Positions 24,381 through 36,223 of a stretch of 64,000 nucleotides of DNA are shown here, one piece after another; within the stretch, counting starts at the first letter, position 1, and each line of letters begins with the position of its first letter. Position numbers and translations under genes: made by a program. Under the pieces are notes generated by a model, which had not been told where the DNA came from, did not search any database, and saw only the letters and a list, made by a program, of their open reading frames with translations. Source of the DNA: Beverwykella pulmonaria (taxonomy: Eukaryota > Ascomycota > Dothideomycetes > Pleosporales > Melanommataceae); assembly GCA_001599595.1 (NCBI GenBank), contig BCHH01000011.1, positions 1,199,894-1,263,893 of the forward strand, in the 5' to 3' direction.

Positions 24381-24491
24381 ATAAGACCTACCAGTAGCAT
24401 AGTAGACTTGTATTTAGAACACATAAACAATGCACTTTATATGCGAGCCGTCAATGTCAAATTTTGACCTGCCATCGTTGTCCCCACCTGG

Positions 24492-25866
24492 TTACATGTT
24501 GAATCTCGTCCTCTCCTTCTCCATCTTGGACTTCCACTCCCACTCCTGCCCGCTCTTCCGCTGTATGCCCCTATCTATCCTCCTCAGTTTCAGCGTAAAC
24601 CGCGGACCCAGCTCCTGAAGACCAGTCCTCAGATTCTCGACACCCTTGACAGTCTTGCCATCTGTCCCCACTACGCTCTTTTCCGACTCCCGCTTCTCCC
24701 GGAATACATACCGATGCCGTCTCACGAAAATGTAATCTCTCTGATTGTGAAGCGTTACCACTGTCCGGCCTTCCAGCTCTGGCTGCGGAGGATACAAGTT
24801 CTTGAACAAGTGCGCCGTGAGTAGACCTAGCGGTGTACGGAAGTTGTTGAGGATGAGCTCGGGAATATGGCCAGTGGAGTTGCCATGGCCCGGCAGTTTC
24901 TTGCCTTCGACCCAGTTGGATATCGAGAAGTGGAAGTGCGGACCTGAGGGTAGGTGGACGATGTCGAGACCCGAGGGCTTTTTCTGGTGCATGTCCTGCA
25001 TGAGGATGACGAGAGTCGTGTATTTTCGCGCTGTGGCGAAGGCGGCAATCTCACGGACAGAGTACTTATGCGCGTGGGCATGGGCTGTGCGGCGGACTGA
25101 AGTATGTCAGTATATGCGAATAAATCCAAACATGAAATCAGAATGCTGGCCTTCCTCATGGAAGGCGCATGGTCACAGAGGTGTGGCACTTACTGTAGGT
25201 TGAATTGGGGAAGAAGTCGGTCAGTATCTGGCACTCAGCGTGCAAGGTCGAGTGCAGGCTGTTGGTGATCAAGATTTTTGGTTCTGCGGCGGGCTCGAAA
25301 AGGGCCGGGAACTTCTGTTTCAGGAATTCAGGGGAGAGCTCGAGATTCGTGGCGGTAGAGGTGGTGGGACTCGTCGCGCGCTTTGGAGGGTCGGATTTCC
25401 GCTTTGACTTTCTCGGTGCATCGGAGGAGTCGTCGTCGTCTGCCTCCGAGTCCGAGTCTAGCATGCTGTCCATCTCCTCGTCTTCCTCCTCATCTGCCTC
25501 GTCCACATCATCGCCTTCCCCGTCCCGTCTTTTTAGCCGTGCCAGTACACCCTCTTCCTCAGCGGCCTCTTGTGCTAACTTTCTCTTCTTCGCCAGACGC
25601 TCGACATCCACGGCCCACCCCAGCGCATCCTCCTCGTCGCCCACGCCCTCGTCCCACGTTCGCTTTGCATCAATTGTCGCGGGTATGTTCCTTGCTTGTC
25701 GGGCCTCGCGGAGTGCTGGATTTTTATCTTCTTCACGTTTGCGACGGAAGCGCTCGTCGCGCTTTTCGGATTCTTTCGCTTTCTTGACGGCGAGATGGGC
25801 CGACTGGCGGCGGAGCTTGTTCTTTGGCTTCGTGCCGACGGCCGGAACGCCTTTTGAGAAGGCCAT
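24492..25866 (-). CDS. RPF1: Ribosome production factor 1 (Rpf1), Brix-domain protein
   Basis: Exons 25866-25194 and 25096-24492 with a 97-nt intron give 425 residues. The N-terminal 180 residues are highly charged: first basic (KPKNKLRRQSAHLAVKKAK), then an acidic run (DDVDEADEEEDEEMDSM). The Brix domain follows, with PKILITNSLHST before the intron and SGLDIVHLPSGPHFHFSISNW, NNFRTPLGLLTAHLF and FVRRHRYVF after it. This is the pattern of Rpf1, which works in nucleolar assembly of 60S pre-ribosomes and rRNA processing. The start at 25866 excludes an unconserved upstream extension of the open frame. It diverges from the glycyl-tRNA synthetase gene. Confidence 0.94.
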
Positions 25867-26114
25867 ATTCGGGAATCGGGGACTGTAATTGCGAAATTGT
25901 GGCGCGAATGATGAAGCGTAGTTAAAAAGTTTCGGCGATGCTACAAATTTTGGTGGAGCCCGGCTCGGAACAACTTTTTTTCTTTTCGATGGCCAAACGC
26001 CTTGGCGTTTCCAGTCACAGACCGGAGGAGTCACATACGTCGCGGCAAGCTGTATATATTGCATCTTTCCCACCCGAGCGACTTCCTCCTCTCATCTCAG
26101 GAGGACCCACGTGC
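25867..26114. promoter_or_regulatory. Bidirectional promoter between RPF1 and GRS1
   Basis: Only 248 bp separate the two outward-pointing start codons of two translation-related genes, so they very likely share one promoter. No classical TATA element stands out. Confidence 0.6.
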
Positions 26115-28523
26115 ATGCACCAGCTTACACGTCTGTTGCGGCCCAATTGCTTCGCTTTTCTTCGCCGGCCCTTATTTTGTGCCCCACCTTGCCTTGTTTA
26201 TCCCACCAAGAGCTTCACCACCACTCCCGCACACCACAGATACCAGGTCCCCAAGCGGAAAGAAGACGCCACCATGACCACCTCCATGACCACAAAGGAC
26301 GGCAAGCCGTTCGATCGTTCTGCGCTCGAGGGCCTTATGAGGGTAACCGCCCACGATGCATTGCCCTATGTGCTCGGTGGGGGGGAGTCACACTGACAGT
26401 TCGCAGCGGCGGCTCTTTTACACCCCGGCCTTCGACATCTATGGGGGCGTCTCCGGTCTCTACGACTATGGTCCCCCGGGCTGCGCTCTGACCAACAATA
26501 TTGTCGACATTTGGAGGAAGCACTTTGTGCTAAAAGAGAACATGCTTGAAGGTGCAGCGCACGCGACAGCACACGACGCGGAGGACACAAACTGACAGCG
26601 ACTAGTGGACTGCACCATGCTCACCCCGTACGAGGTCCTCAAGACATCTGGTCACGTAGACCGGTTCGCCGACTGGATGTGCAAAGACCCCAAGACTGGC
26701 GAGATCTTCCGCGCTGACCACTTGGTGAAGGAGGTCCTGGAAGTTAGGCTCAAAGGCGACAAGGAGGCTCGCGGCCAAAAAGTAGAAGAGCAGGAGGAGG
26801 ATCCAGCCAAGAAGAAGAAGAAAAAGGTCAAGAGCGTCGCCGCGGTCAAGCTCGACGACGCTGTGGTAGCAGAGTACGAGGATGTTCTTGCCAAGCTTGA
26901 TAACTACGACGGCGAGGGCCTCGGTGGTCTCATGAAGAAGTACGACCTCAGGAACCCCGCGACTAACGGCGAGCTGGAACCTCCCGTTGCCTTCAACCTC
27001 ATGTTCCAGACTACCATTGGCCCATCCTCCAATGCGCCGGGCTTCCTTCGCCCAGAGACCGCTCAAGGCCAATTCCTCAACTTTCAGAAGTTGCTGGAAT
27101 TCAACCAGCAACAAATGCCCTTTGCCTCTGCGTCTATTGGCAAATCCTTCCGAAACGAAATCTCCCCGCGTGCTGGTCTATTGCGAGTACGAGAGTTCCT
27201 AATGGCAGAGATCGAGCATTTTGTGGACCCTGATGGCGGCAAGAAGCATCCTCGATTCGATGAGATCAAGGATGTCGAGCTAGAGCTGCTCAATCGGGAG
27301 GTGCAGCTTGCTGGCAAGACCCACGTCGCAACTACGAAGATTAGCGAGGCTGTTAAGACTGGCCTCGTAGACAATGAGACCCTGGGCTACTTCCTGGCTC
27401 GCATTCAACTTTTCCTTCTCAGGATCGGCGTGGACAAGACCAAGATTCGCTTCAGGCAACACATGGCAAACGAGATGGCGCATTATGCAGCAGATTGCTG
27501 GGATGCTGAGCTCTTGACCTCGTACGGTTGGATTGAGTGCGTCGGCTGTGCTGACAGGAGCGCATTTGATTTGACCGTCCATATGAACAAGACTGGCGCC
27601 CCTCTCATGGTCCGGGAACCGAGGAAAGAGCCCCTCAAGATTGAGGAGTGGCAGATCGATCTGGAGAAGAAGAAGTTCGGTCCCAAATTCAAAAAAGATG
27701 GCAAGACTGTAGAAGCCGCCATCGAAGCGCTGAGCCAAGACTTGCGCGAAAAGCTGTCACTGGATCTGGAAACGGAGGGTAAAATTGTGATCGATGTACC
27801 TGGTGTTGGTGACGGCAAGGTGGAGGTTCCTAAGGAGCTCATCACTATTGCGAAGCGCACAAGGGTAGAAAACACTCGGGAATACACTCCGAATGTTATC
27901 GAGCCGTCGTTCGGTATTGGTCGCATCGTCTACGTGAGTACAATTGTTTTTACCCTCCAAGCACTCCACTAATATCCGATGCAGGCCCTCTGTGAACATA
28001 ACTACTGGACTCGCGAGAAGGACGAGGCCCGTGGTGTCCTGTCCTTTCCCCCAACAGTCGCACCGACCAAAGTTCTCATTGTGCCACTGAGTTCACACGC
28101 GGACTTCAAGCCGTTTGTGCGAACCTTGGGCGACAAGCTTCAGGATATTGGTATCTCCAGCCGAGTGGACGACTCAGGCGCATCGATTGGCAAGCGATAC
28201 TCGGTAAGGCGCCATTTGTAATGTTTCATCAATGCCCGCGTGCTAATACAAGGTGTAGCGTAATGATGAGCTGGGTACGCCCTTGGGTATCACCATTGAT
28301 GTGAGTAATTCTAGTGACGCCCATGCATAGTCCAAGCTAACGTGCCCAGTTCCAATCGGTCAAAGACAACACATTCACATTGCGGGAACGGGATTCAACA
28401 GACCAGGTCCGAGCGAGTCTGGACGAGATTTGCAAGGCCATCTCCCACTTGGTGAATGGCACCGAGCAGTGGGCCGATGTCTCGGCTCGGTTGCCGAAGT
28501 TTGAAGGCCAGGAGGTAGATTAG
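26115..28523 (+). CDS. GRS1: Glycyl-tRNA synthetase (cytosolic and mitochondrial forms)
   Basis: Six exons (26115-26342, 26407-26551, 26606-27933, 27985-28203, 28259-28300, 28350-28523) give 711 residues. Class II motifs are clear: motif 2 [17 protein letters not shown] near residue 305 and motif 3 [15 protein letters not shown] across the third intron. A C-terminal anticodon-binding domain has [15 protein letters not shown] and [15 protein letters not shown]. There is a Lys-rich insertion (KKKKKKVK) near residue 195. Two in-frame AUGs occur in exon 1. The first, at 26115, has T at -3 and opens an Arg-rich presequence like a mitochondrial signal. The second, at 26274, sits in GCCACCATGA and would give a 658-residue cytosolic enzyme. 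Leaky scanning could therefore supply both compartments. Confidence 0.95.
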
Positions 28524-31242
28524 ATGCCGCGGTTCATGGAAGGGGTTCAAACATGTTTCGATGGCATAGACTAGGGCCGGGCGAACAGGTTGGGGATTAC
28601 CCAGTTGCATTTCTGGACGATGTACCATGTGCGATGAAAAATTCAATAAACGTTGTGTGTTGCATGACTCTCTAGACGAAGAATCGCGAGTGCATACATT
28701 ACCGAGATGTAAAACGGGATATATTATTGAGTATTGGCAGGTATTGTACACGGGACACCCGTTGCGCTGGATCTCGAACTTGGTGTTTACCAATTCACCC
28801 GCACTTGCACCTTCCTTCAAAGCCACAGGTCTCATATGAAGCCCATAGCAGACGTTATCCCCGACCTCCGCAATGCGCATGCTGACATTCCAAATGGTTT
28901 CAAACGCAACTGGCCCGCCGAGTGCCCGCCTGCAGACGGGAGAGGGATGCTGTCGCACGATGCCCCACCCGCTCCAGCAGTCGCAGAAAGGTACCTATAC
29001 TAGGCATTGATGTCGTACTGCCACCAACAGCAGGCAGGTGCATGCCCATCTCCTGTCATGTTGCTTGTCATGTCATTCTGCACGCTGCGGGCGGCCACCG
29101 CGTCGCGTCGCGTCTCACACCGCATCGAGTATTCACTTCTTGTCGTCATCATACGCAGCCAGCTCCCTGCGATGTGCATCGCGGGTCCGTTCCCGAGGCC
29201 GACAGGCCTGTCGCTGTCGGGCTCTGCCTGACATGTAGCGATTCGCTGCTCCCGCGCATTAGGAGACAGACAGCTGGCACCTGGCAGGACTGGCAGCGGG
29301 AGCGTCCCTGGCGACGAGGGCGCGACACCCAATGGATGCGCTGAGAGGCGCCGAACAGAATCCAGCAGGATGGTCATCGACGCCACCCAAGACGGTGCGG
29401 TGGTACTCCGAGTTTGTCTGCGTAAGGATGCCTGGCCCTCGCGCTGGATTATAGAGCTTCCGGTGAGAGCAGAGAGGGAAGTAGGATTGGGGAGCGGTGG
29501 TTGGCATGATGTGTTGCACCACCTTCACCACAACCGTTCCAGCGAGATGCATCAGACAGCTGCATGCCGCTGTTCATGCCTTGCCGTTCCTCCTTCTACG
29601 TCTTCATCACAGTCATCATCGCTATCAACAGTGACACGGGCGACCAGCATGATGCGCCGTCAAGCATATACCATAGTATCGCCGACTGCTAAATTGCTCC
29701 GGCGGGGATGCTCCCGATGTCCCTTAACGTAGAGGTTGCACACCTCGACCTCGCCCGTATGCCGGCCTGGGGCGCGAGGCTTGTGGCCACGCATGAATTA
29801 TTAGCCCGGCCATAGGCTTGCTCGTTGACTGTTTGTTGCAGCGGCTGGATGCAAAGGCCCTACAGTGCAGCCAACGAGCGGGCGCCCTGTTACGGGCGCA
29901 TCACCTGCGACGTTTAGTTGTAACGAGGCGGGCTGGCTGCAAGTCGGCGAGAGACCAGGGCAGAGAACTCCGTATGTTGCGTCCCTGGGAGCTCCCGCTG
30001 CTCGTGCTATTCTCCGACCCATATCTTCTGCAGCGTCGTCGATTTCAGTCACATTTCGCACGTCAGTCACATCCACCCCGACAGCTCGGATTGACTAAAG
30101 TTTTCTGGAAGCCCCAGTCTTCCATCCTTATTCTGACGACACACCATTCGCTCACCGCATTGTTGCATGGTTAACACCACCTCCACTATCACCTCTACTA
30201 CAGCGCTCCCTCCCATCCTTCAGTCCGCCTTCACGCCCCGCATGAGATCCCCTTCTGTGCCTCTCGGACTCTGATAGCGCGCGCGCACATATTGCATTGC
30301 GCCCGACGTTGCTGTGCAGAGTAGCGGCCGGAGTCTGCGCCGCCGTCTGCCTCCGTTTCGTGTCTGTTCGTCCTCACTATTATTGTTCTTCCTATGCAAA
30401 GATGATGTGGGCCTGCATCCGGCACTGATTGCTGACAGCGGACGCCAACGACCACCTCGGCGCTGGCGACCTGGTGTGCGGGTGCAATCTGCGCTGGGTG
30501 CTGGGCGTTTTGGACATGCTTCGATCCCTGCCACCCTCCGTGCAGCTGCCGTCACATTGCTGAATCCGTCTTCTCGTCCGGGCGTGTCGTTCCTCAGGTC
30601 CAGGCGTGGTTGCTTAGCCTACCGCGAGGCTTGGTATTCACTCATCTACTGCTGTGCTCCTGCGTCCTTCCTGACGCATACGACGGCGCACTGCAGCAAC
30701 CAATTGATCCTCCTGTCTTTGGCATTGCACGCTCTTGCTCGAGCACACAATCTACAATTCCATCTGATTTCCAATTCTAATTTCTGAACGGGCTCTGTCG
30801 TGGCTCGCACTCCCACCATTGCAGTATATTATACCCTCCTTGCAGGATAGTGGGTCTCCTGCCCAAGGTGGCTGCAGGGCGAGCACGCAAAAGAAAGCTA
30901 TCCCACCTAGGGCCTGTCAGCACGACTCGCTGGACACCTCATCGGCAGTCCGAAGCACTGGTAACCCCGATCAGCGCCCTCCACGCCTCGTCTTCTGGTG
31001 CCTGCGGCGGATCCCAGGATACCAACACGCCACCAATCAAGGACCCGTCGCGTAAGAACAGCAACAACAAATAACCACCCCCCTTTCCCGGCAACCACAG
31101 CTGCAATTTCTAGCGTGCGAACAAGGCCATTCCAGCTCCTCTGTTTATCCACGTTGTTCATATCCAACCCCGACGTCGAGCGAGGTTTCTGTGACTGTGG
31201 GTTCCCAAGCTCGCTTCGTTCCCGATCCGCCGGCCCAAGACC
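28524..31242. other. Intergenic, 3' of GRS1 to the methyltransferase start (2.7 kb)
   Basis: GRS1 3' UTR, then GC-rich sequence with scattered chance ORFs on both strands. From about 30.5 kb it is pyrimidine-rich, which fits the promoter and 5' UTR of the downstream gene. No RNA gene or conserved domain was recognised. Confidence 0.45.
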
Positions 31243-32728
31243 ATGGAGGAGGAGCCGCCACAACCCGACGATCCGGCAAGAGATCACACAGCCGCACAAC
31301 ACAAGCGTGCGAGGACCGATTCAGGGAGCTCGACATCCGCAGAGTCGCTGTAAGAGTCTATTTCTTCCACTTCTTTTTCACATGTGTTGGGGTGCTGCCA
31401 TCTTCACTCTTCCACTCCTTCTCATTCGATACACTAACGGCCTCTCGTCTGCTGGCATCTCAAAAGCACAAGAACCGTGTCTCACTTTTGTCTCTTTGTG
31501 ACGATACTAACAGAAAACGTGCGACAGCCATTCAACGCGCACTTTAGACTCGGACGATCTCGAGTTCGTTGAGGAGAATGGCCGCGTGTACGGAAACGAG
31601 ACATATTTTATGCCATGCGACCAGGCGGAACAAGACCGCCTGGCTATTCAACACCAAGTCTTTGTCTGTGCACTCAAGGGAAAACTCTCCACCACACCAT
31701 TGACGAATGCTACGAGAAGAGTCCTGGATCTCGGTACTGGCCCCGGGAACTGGGCTGTTGCCGTTGCCCAACAGTTCCCCAACACCGACGTCGTAGGCGT
31801 TGACATGGCTGTCTGGGACATCGAGACCACCGAAGCAGACTCTGGGGGCGGGCATGTGACATGGGAGATTGATGACCTCGACATCTGGGGTGTGGATTCT
31901 GATATGGACGACCTTACATCGCGGCTCGAGCACTATGATCCATTTCTCGACCCCACAGCACGCAACCCGCTTGACTCGCCGGCCAAAACAAGAAGAGCGA
32001 AAGACTCGCAATCGCACACACTCTCGCAGCCAGAGACGCCACAGCCCTCCTCACCCTCCTTCAACCCGTACACTCTCGACCCCAACGAGCAGCCCGGCTG
32101 GCATTTCTCCCAACCCTTCGATCTGATCCATCTCCGCAACTGCAAAGGCACATTCGCGTACTGGGAAGATGTGTATGCTGAGATCTACAAAAACCTGGCC
32201 CCGGGCGGCTGGGTGGAAGTTGCAGACTTCGAGCTTGTACTCCCTGAAATGATCAATAACACAACACCTGAGCCAGGGGAGCCTCAAGAAATGTATACTA
32301 GTGGGGCTCCGCTTCCCACAATCCGAAAACTATACCTCGCGATGATGGAGGCGAGTTTCAAATGCGGTCGGCCCCTCGGAACCTTCTACATGCATCCGAC
32401 ATACCTCGAGGACGCCGGCTTTAAAGACGTACGAACCACGTACGTCAACGTACCAATAGGGCAGTGGCCCATAGACCCAGAGCAGAAGAAGATCGGGAAG
32501 ATGTTTCTCGTCGTGTTCTACGAGAGCTTGGAAGCGCATTTACTGAGGTTGCTGACCAAGTGGGGCGATAAAGAGAGAGTGTGGACGGTTGAAGAGGTGC
32601 TCGAAGAGGTCGAGAGGGGAAAGAAGGAGATCATGGAATGGAGTGAGGGTCCCGGTGGAAGGGAGAGTACTGAGGGGTGGTGTGCGAATTTTAAGTGGAT
32701 TGTTGGGAGGAAGAGTAAGAATGCGTGA
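31243..32728 (+). CDS. LaeA-like SAM-dependent methyltransferase
   Basis: Exons 31243-31349 and 31528-32728 give 435 residues. Around the junction it reads SDDLEFVEENGRVYGNETYFMPCD, the usual opening of the fungal LaeA/TAM-like family, and this supports the upstream exon. SAM motif I is VLDLGTGPGNWAVAVA, followed by VVGVDM. The later motifs are FDLIHLRNCKGTF and NLAPGGWVEVADFE. Between the acidic loop (EIDDLDIWGVDS) and the FDLIHLRN strand lies an extra low-complexity Ser/Pro/Thr-rich segment of about 60 residues, normally absent. The family includes the secondary-metabolism regulator LaeA, but most paralogues have unknown substrates; this one is a paralogue rather than LaeA itself. Nuclear or cytosolic location is unknown. 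Confidence 0.85.
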
Positions 32729-33038
32729 CCGGTGTTCGGATCGGGGTTGGGATGTTATTGATGTGCATTCTGGATATTTGTTGTCACTTGATACCGTATT
32801 GTTTTGTTGTCTCTTTGAGAAGGGAAAAGATCAACGTTTGGGTTATTGTGGGAAAACCGAGATGAGATGAGATGAGGTGACGGATGATATGGAATGATGA
32901 CACGACTTTAGAGTAAGGCTACATAGAGTGATGATGTTATGCCTGTATGGTCTTTCGGGTTTGTATTGTAGTCGTGCGTAGCCATATAACGTCTAAGATA
33001 TTGAAAATTCTCGAGACATAGGGCCTAATAGTGACATA
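32729..33038. other. Intergenic, 3' of the methyltransferase
   Basis: 3' UTR and AT-rich sequence leading into the first solo LTR. Nothing else was recognised. Confidence 0.4.
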
Positions 33039-33298
33039 TGTTGATAGGGATCTTACAGCTAGCTGCATAGTGGTGTGAGCACTAGTCGGCAAGGCATAAG
33101 ACAGTTGTATGGTGTACACAGCGTACGGGGATAGTAGGGTGGGCAACAGGTTTCTGGTTATTGCTCTACTCATCTATGTACAAACGCGAGCGATATTTAA
33201 GGAGGCGCGCCCGTGCATGGGCATCACGTGATATAACCACGTGATCCCATGCCGGGCTAGACAGATTCTTTCCGCCGTATCGCTCCTGCGTACGGACA
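33039..33298 (+). mobile_element. Solo LTR, family 1, copy A
   Basis: 260 bp starting TGTTGATAGGG and ending GTACGGACA, so TG...CA ended. It is flanked on both sides by ACATA, a perfect 5-bp target duplication. It matches 42185-42442 almost throughout, with most differences being C/T or G/A transitions. It contains TATTTAAGG and two CACGTG boxes (CACGTGATATAACCACGTG), plausible promoter elements. No internal retroelement sequence remains. Confidence 0.88.
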
Positions 33299-35051
33299 AC
33301 ATATGATAATTTGTATCAGCCATTCTGGTTATATTCTTTTTAATCCCTCCCATCAAAATTTGGTGGCCTCATAACATCACTGATATCCCCAGTCCAAACA
33401 ACTTTTCAACTTATTTCTGCAGCTTATATATTGGATTGTGGATGCTCGGCTCTTGGGAAGTAAATTTAAAATTTTGGATCGGAATTGTAGAGCTGACGGA
33501 CATAGGGTCGTTATGAGAGAGGCTGATGCATTCTATTTGTATCAAGCTCATGTCAAGCACGACATGATTAGCGGCAAATCACTCGTACAGCCCTTACATT
33601 TTCCGAGATCTCAGTCCCATTCTTCCGCTCGACCTGAATTGAAGATCTTCTCCATTGGCAATGACCTAGCTTTCGAGGCCCTATCTTGCTTCAACACCAC
33701 TTCGTAGAGAGAGTTTATGATGGAAGAATTCTCAAGGAGCACACGTATCTTTCGAGGTGAAGAATCCTATGACGATCAGGTCCCAGATTTTTCTAGGGAG
33801 TCAATAGCCACCTCGAGAGTTACCTTTGACAGTATCCTTGACTCAATACACAATCAAAAGAATGATAACGGTCTTGCAGTTGCTCTTGTCACAAACTAGG
33901 ATGTTTTGATGTGATTCCTTCCCCGATGAATGTCTGTTAAGGAGGCGGAGAGCGTGCTCAAACTGCAAATTTGTCATCATCGCGGTTAGCAAGGCAATCA
34001 TCAATTAAAATGATTCTCACGGCGTAGAGGATACTCTCAAGGCATATTGTGGGATTAGTCTATTATTGGCACGGGGTCGACAGGCGGATTCGCCTCACGA
34101 GGAATGAAGTGTTTGAAGAACAGGGCTATTCAGTTCCAAGATCTCGGCTAGAAGGTGTGTGACTTAACTTGAGGGGTAATAGTTCCAACTTTTGGTTGGA
34201 GCAAGAATAACGGGCTCGTTTCCGCCTTCGTCTTCTCTCCGACATGGGATGGGAGATTGACTGCACACAGCCAGCCATTATATTATGGAGATTTTCAGTA
34301 CTATCGTTTACGCGGAGCCCTGTACACTTCAATAAAGCTACTTCTGAAACATCGTGATGTTGAACAGTATTAAAGATATGTAATGGTCGGCTGTGAAAAA
34401 TTATCTTCGTTTCTGTGCCTTATCCAAAGGATGGTAGACGTGAACTACGCACTTGGATTGCGTACGAAACGAAAAAGCACGGTAGTGATGAATATGGCGA
34501 TGGTGATGAACGTGATCACCAGACTTATTGACTGTGTGGTGTCACGAAGCGCATCCCCGAAAAGTCCCCAGACTCTACGCCTTCTCTGAGTTTGTTCATT
34601 GTTTTCACCAATTTCAAATGCTCTTCACGGCTTTGGGTGCATGTCGGCAGAGTGATTTACGCGTGGGCTAGGCTGTTCAGATGATCAAATATGATAGACC
34701 CCCGCGTCTACAGCTACTTGTGGTAATATGGACTAAGAGTCGTGCATATTAAAATCAGCCTTGCCACGAAACATGTGCAGCAAGTTCAAGAAGTCATGCG
34801 TGAAGGATTCGTATATTTGCTGAATATAGTGCGGAAGGGCGGAGAGGGATCATGATGCGGGGAAAAGCAATGAAGTGTTGTTTAGGCTCTGGAATCTAAT
34901 CAAAATCTTCGAATAGACCCCCGATCCTTCACAACGAATGCTGATATATTGTGAACACGAAAAAGTTCAAAAGAAGAATTTAAGAATAGTTGTAGCCACC
35001 AAGATTTCAAGTTCTACTGTTGGAATTCTCGAGTTCTTCACACCCGCAAAA
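33299..35051. other. AT-rich intergenic between solo LTR and AA9 gene
   Basis: 1.75 kb with only short ORFs (for example 33438-33707 plus, 34126-34332 minus) and no recognisable family. It probably holds old repeat-derived sequence plus the AA9 promoter. Confidence 0.4.
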
Positions 35052-36223
35052 ATGAAGTTCATCCTCGCTATCGTCCTTTGCCAACTCGCATTTGTGAGCG
35101 CACATGCAAGTCCACCTTCCTTGCTCATTATGCGCCCTATTCTAACTTTAAACAGTATTCCTTCACGGAGATCTTCCATAAGGGTGTTTCATACGAGCAC
35201 TGGCGTTTCATACGTCGCTGGGGCACTCATTTCTACTACGGCAACTTCATGGACGACTGGACGCCTCTGGGATACGAACTTCATTATGAAGATCGTATGG
35301 AGTATGATATTTGCCTTTGCTAACCACTCTTCGTATCACTTAGTGACTGAGCTAACTCTGGAAAGAGTTCTATTTGACTTAGACATGCGATGCAACAACA
35401 AATCTACGGTAGCGAATGAGACTCTGACAGTCAAAGCTGGAGACGAATTGGGCTTCTACGTCAACTATCGCGGGTTCAGCAATCCTAATGGCGAAGGTAT
35501 ATATCATATTGGGCCACTCATGGCATACATGGCCCAGGTACCTGAAGGAAAGACTGCCCAGAATTGGGAGGGCGACGGCAAGTTGGTTCGTATTCTCTCT
35601 CAACTGCAATTAGATATGAAAAAGTATTCTAACATCTGAGACGCAATAGTGGTTCAAAATCTACGAAGATTTCTACAGTGGGAGATATTGGTCTCCTGGC
35701 GAGCCAAGCCCAGGCACTGGGCCGTTCGAACATCCCATCTGGCCCAATACGTGTAAGTGCTACACGTTCTTGAACCTGGAGCCCATTATGTAACCCTCTC
35801 GGATAGATCAGACTAACGTCACCTTCCGCATTCCCCCTTCCACCCCGAATGGAGAGTATCTATTTCGCATCGAACATACCCAGCTCGATTGGAGTACACC
35901 GCAGGTATGCCATCTATGCACAGGCGAACCAAAAAGGCGCATTACTAAACCTGCTCCAGTTCTTCATTTCATGCGCACAAATTAGGGTAGAAGGCGGGGG
36001 GAATGGTTCGCCGGCGCCTCTTTTTGAGATTCCAGGACATTTAGACCCGAATGACCCGATCTGGAACGTAAGTTGGGCCAATGACATGTCGGTAAGTATT
36101 TAGATTATGTTCGAGAGCGCAGGAAATGCATTAGGACGAACACAGACTTACAAAACGTAGAATTTCCCCGAACAAATTTATCAGAAGAGGAACCCCTTTG
36201 GGCCAGCCGTGTGGGTTGGGTAG
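35052..36223 (+). CDS. Secreted AA9 lytic polysaccharide monooxygenase
   Basis: Seven small exons (35052-35105, 35156-35294, 35383-35585, 35650-35752, 35807-35904, 35960-36091, 36161-36223) give 263 residues. Exon 1 encodes the signal peptide and ends with the codon of the N-terminal copper-binding His (FVSA-H); the next exon reads YSFTEIFHKGVS. The second copper His is in IYHIGPLMAYMA. The disulfide cysteines lie in MRCNNK and FISCAQIRV, and the C-terminus ends FGPAVWVG. The axial position, normally Tyr in Q-F-Y, is Phe here (Q-F-F-I-S-C). Intron 1 has a GC donor (GCAAGT). These enzymes cut cellulose or other beta-glucans oxidatively outside the cell. The gene is intact but sits within a transposon island. 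The exon 2/3 join (35294/35383) is the least certain. Confidence 0.85.

Noticed and set aside
25205..25888. 227-codon plus-strand ORF with Ser-rich translation
   Set aside because: Antisense shadow of the acidic/basic N-terminus of Rpf1.
33297..33301. CAACA as the 3' end of the family 1 LTR
   Set aside because: With that border the flanks do not match; ending at GGACA gives perfect 5-bp duplications at both copies (ACATA and ATAGA).
33438..33899. Two short plus-strand ORFs between the solo LTR and the AA9 gene
   Set aside because: No signal peptide, domain or splice pattern; AT-rich repeat-derived context.
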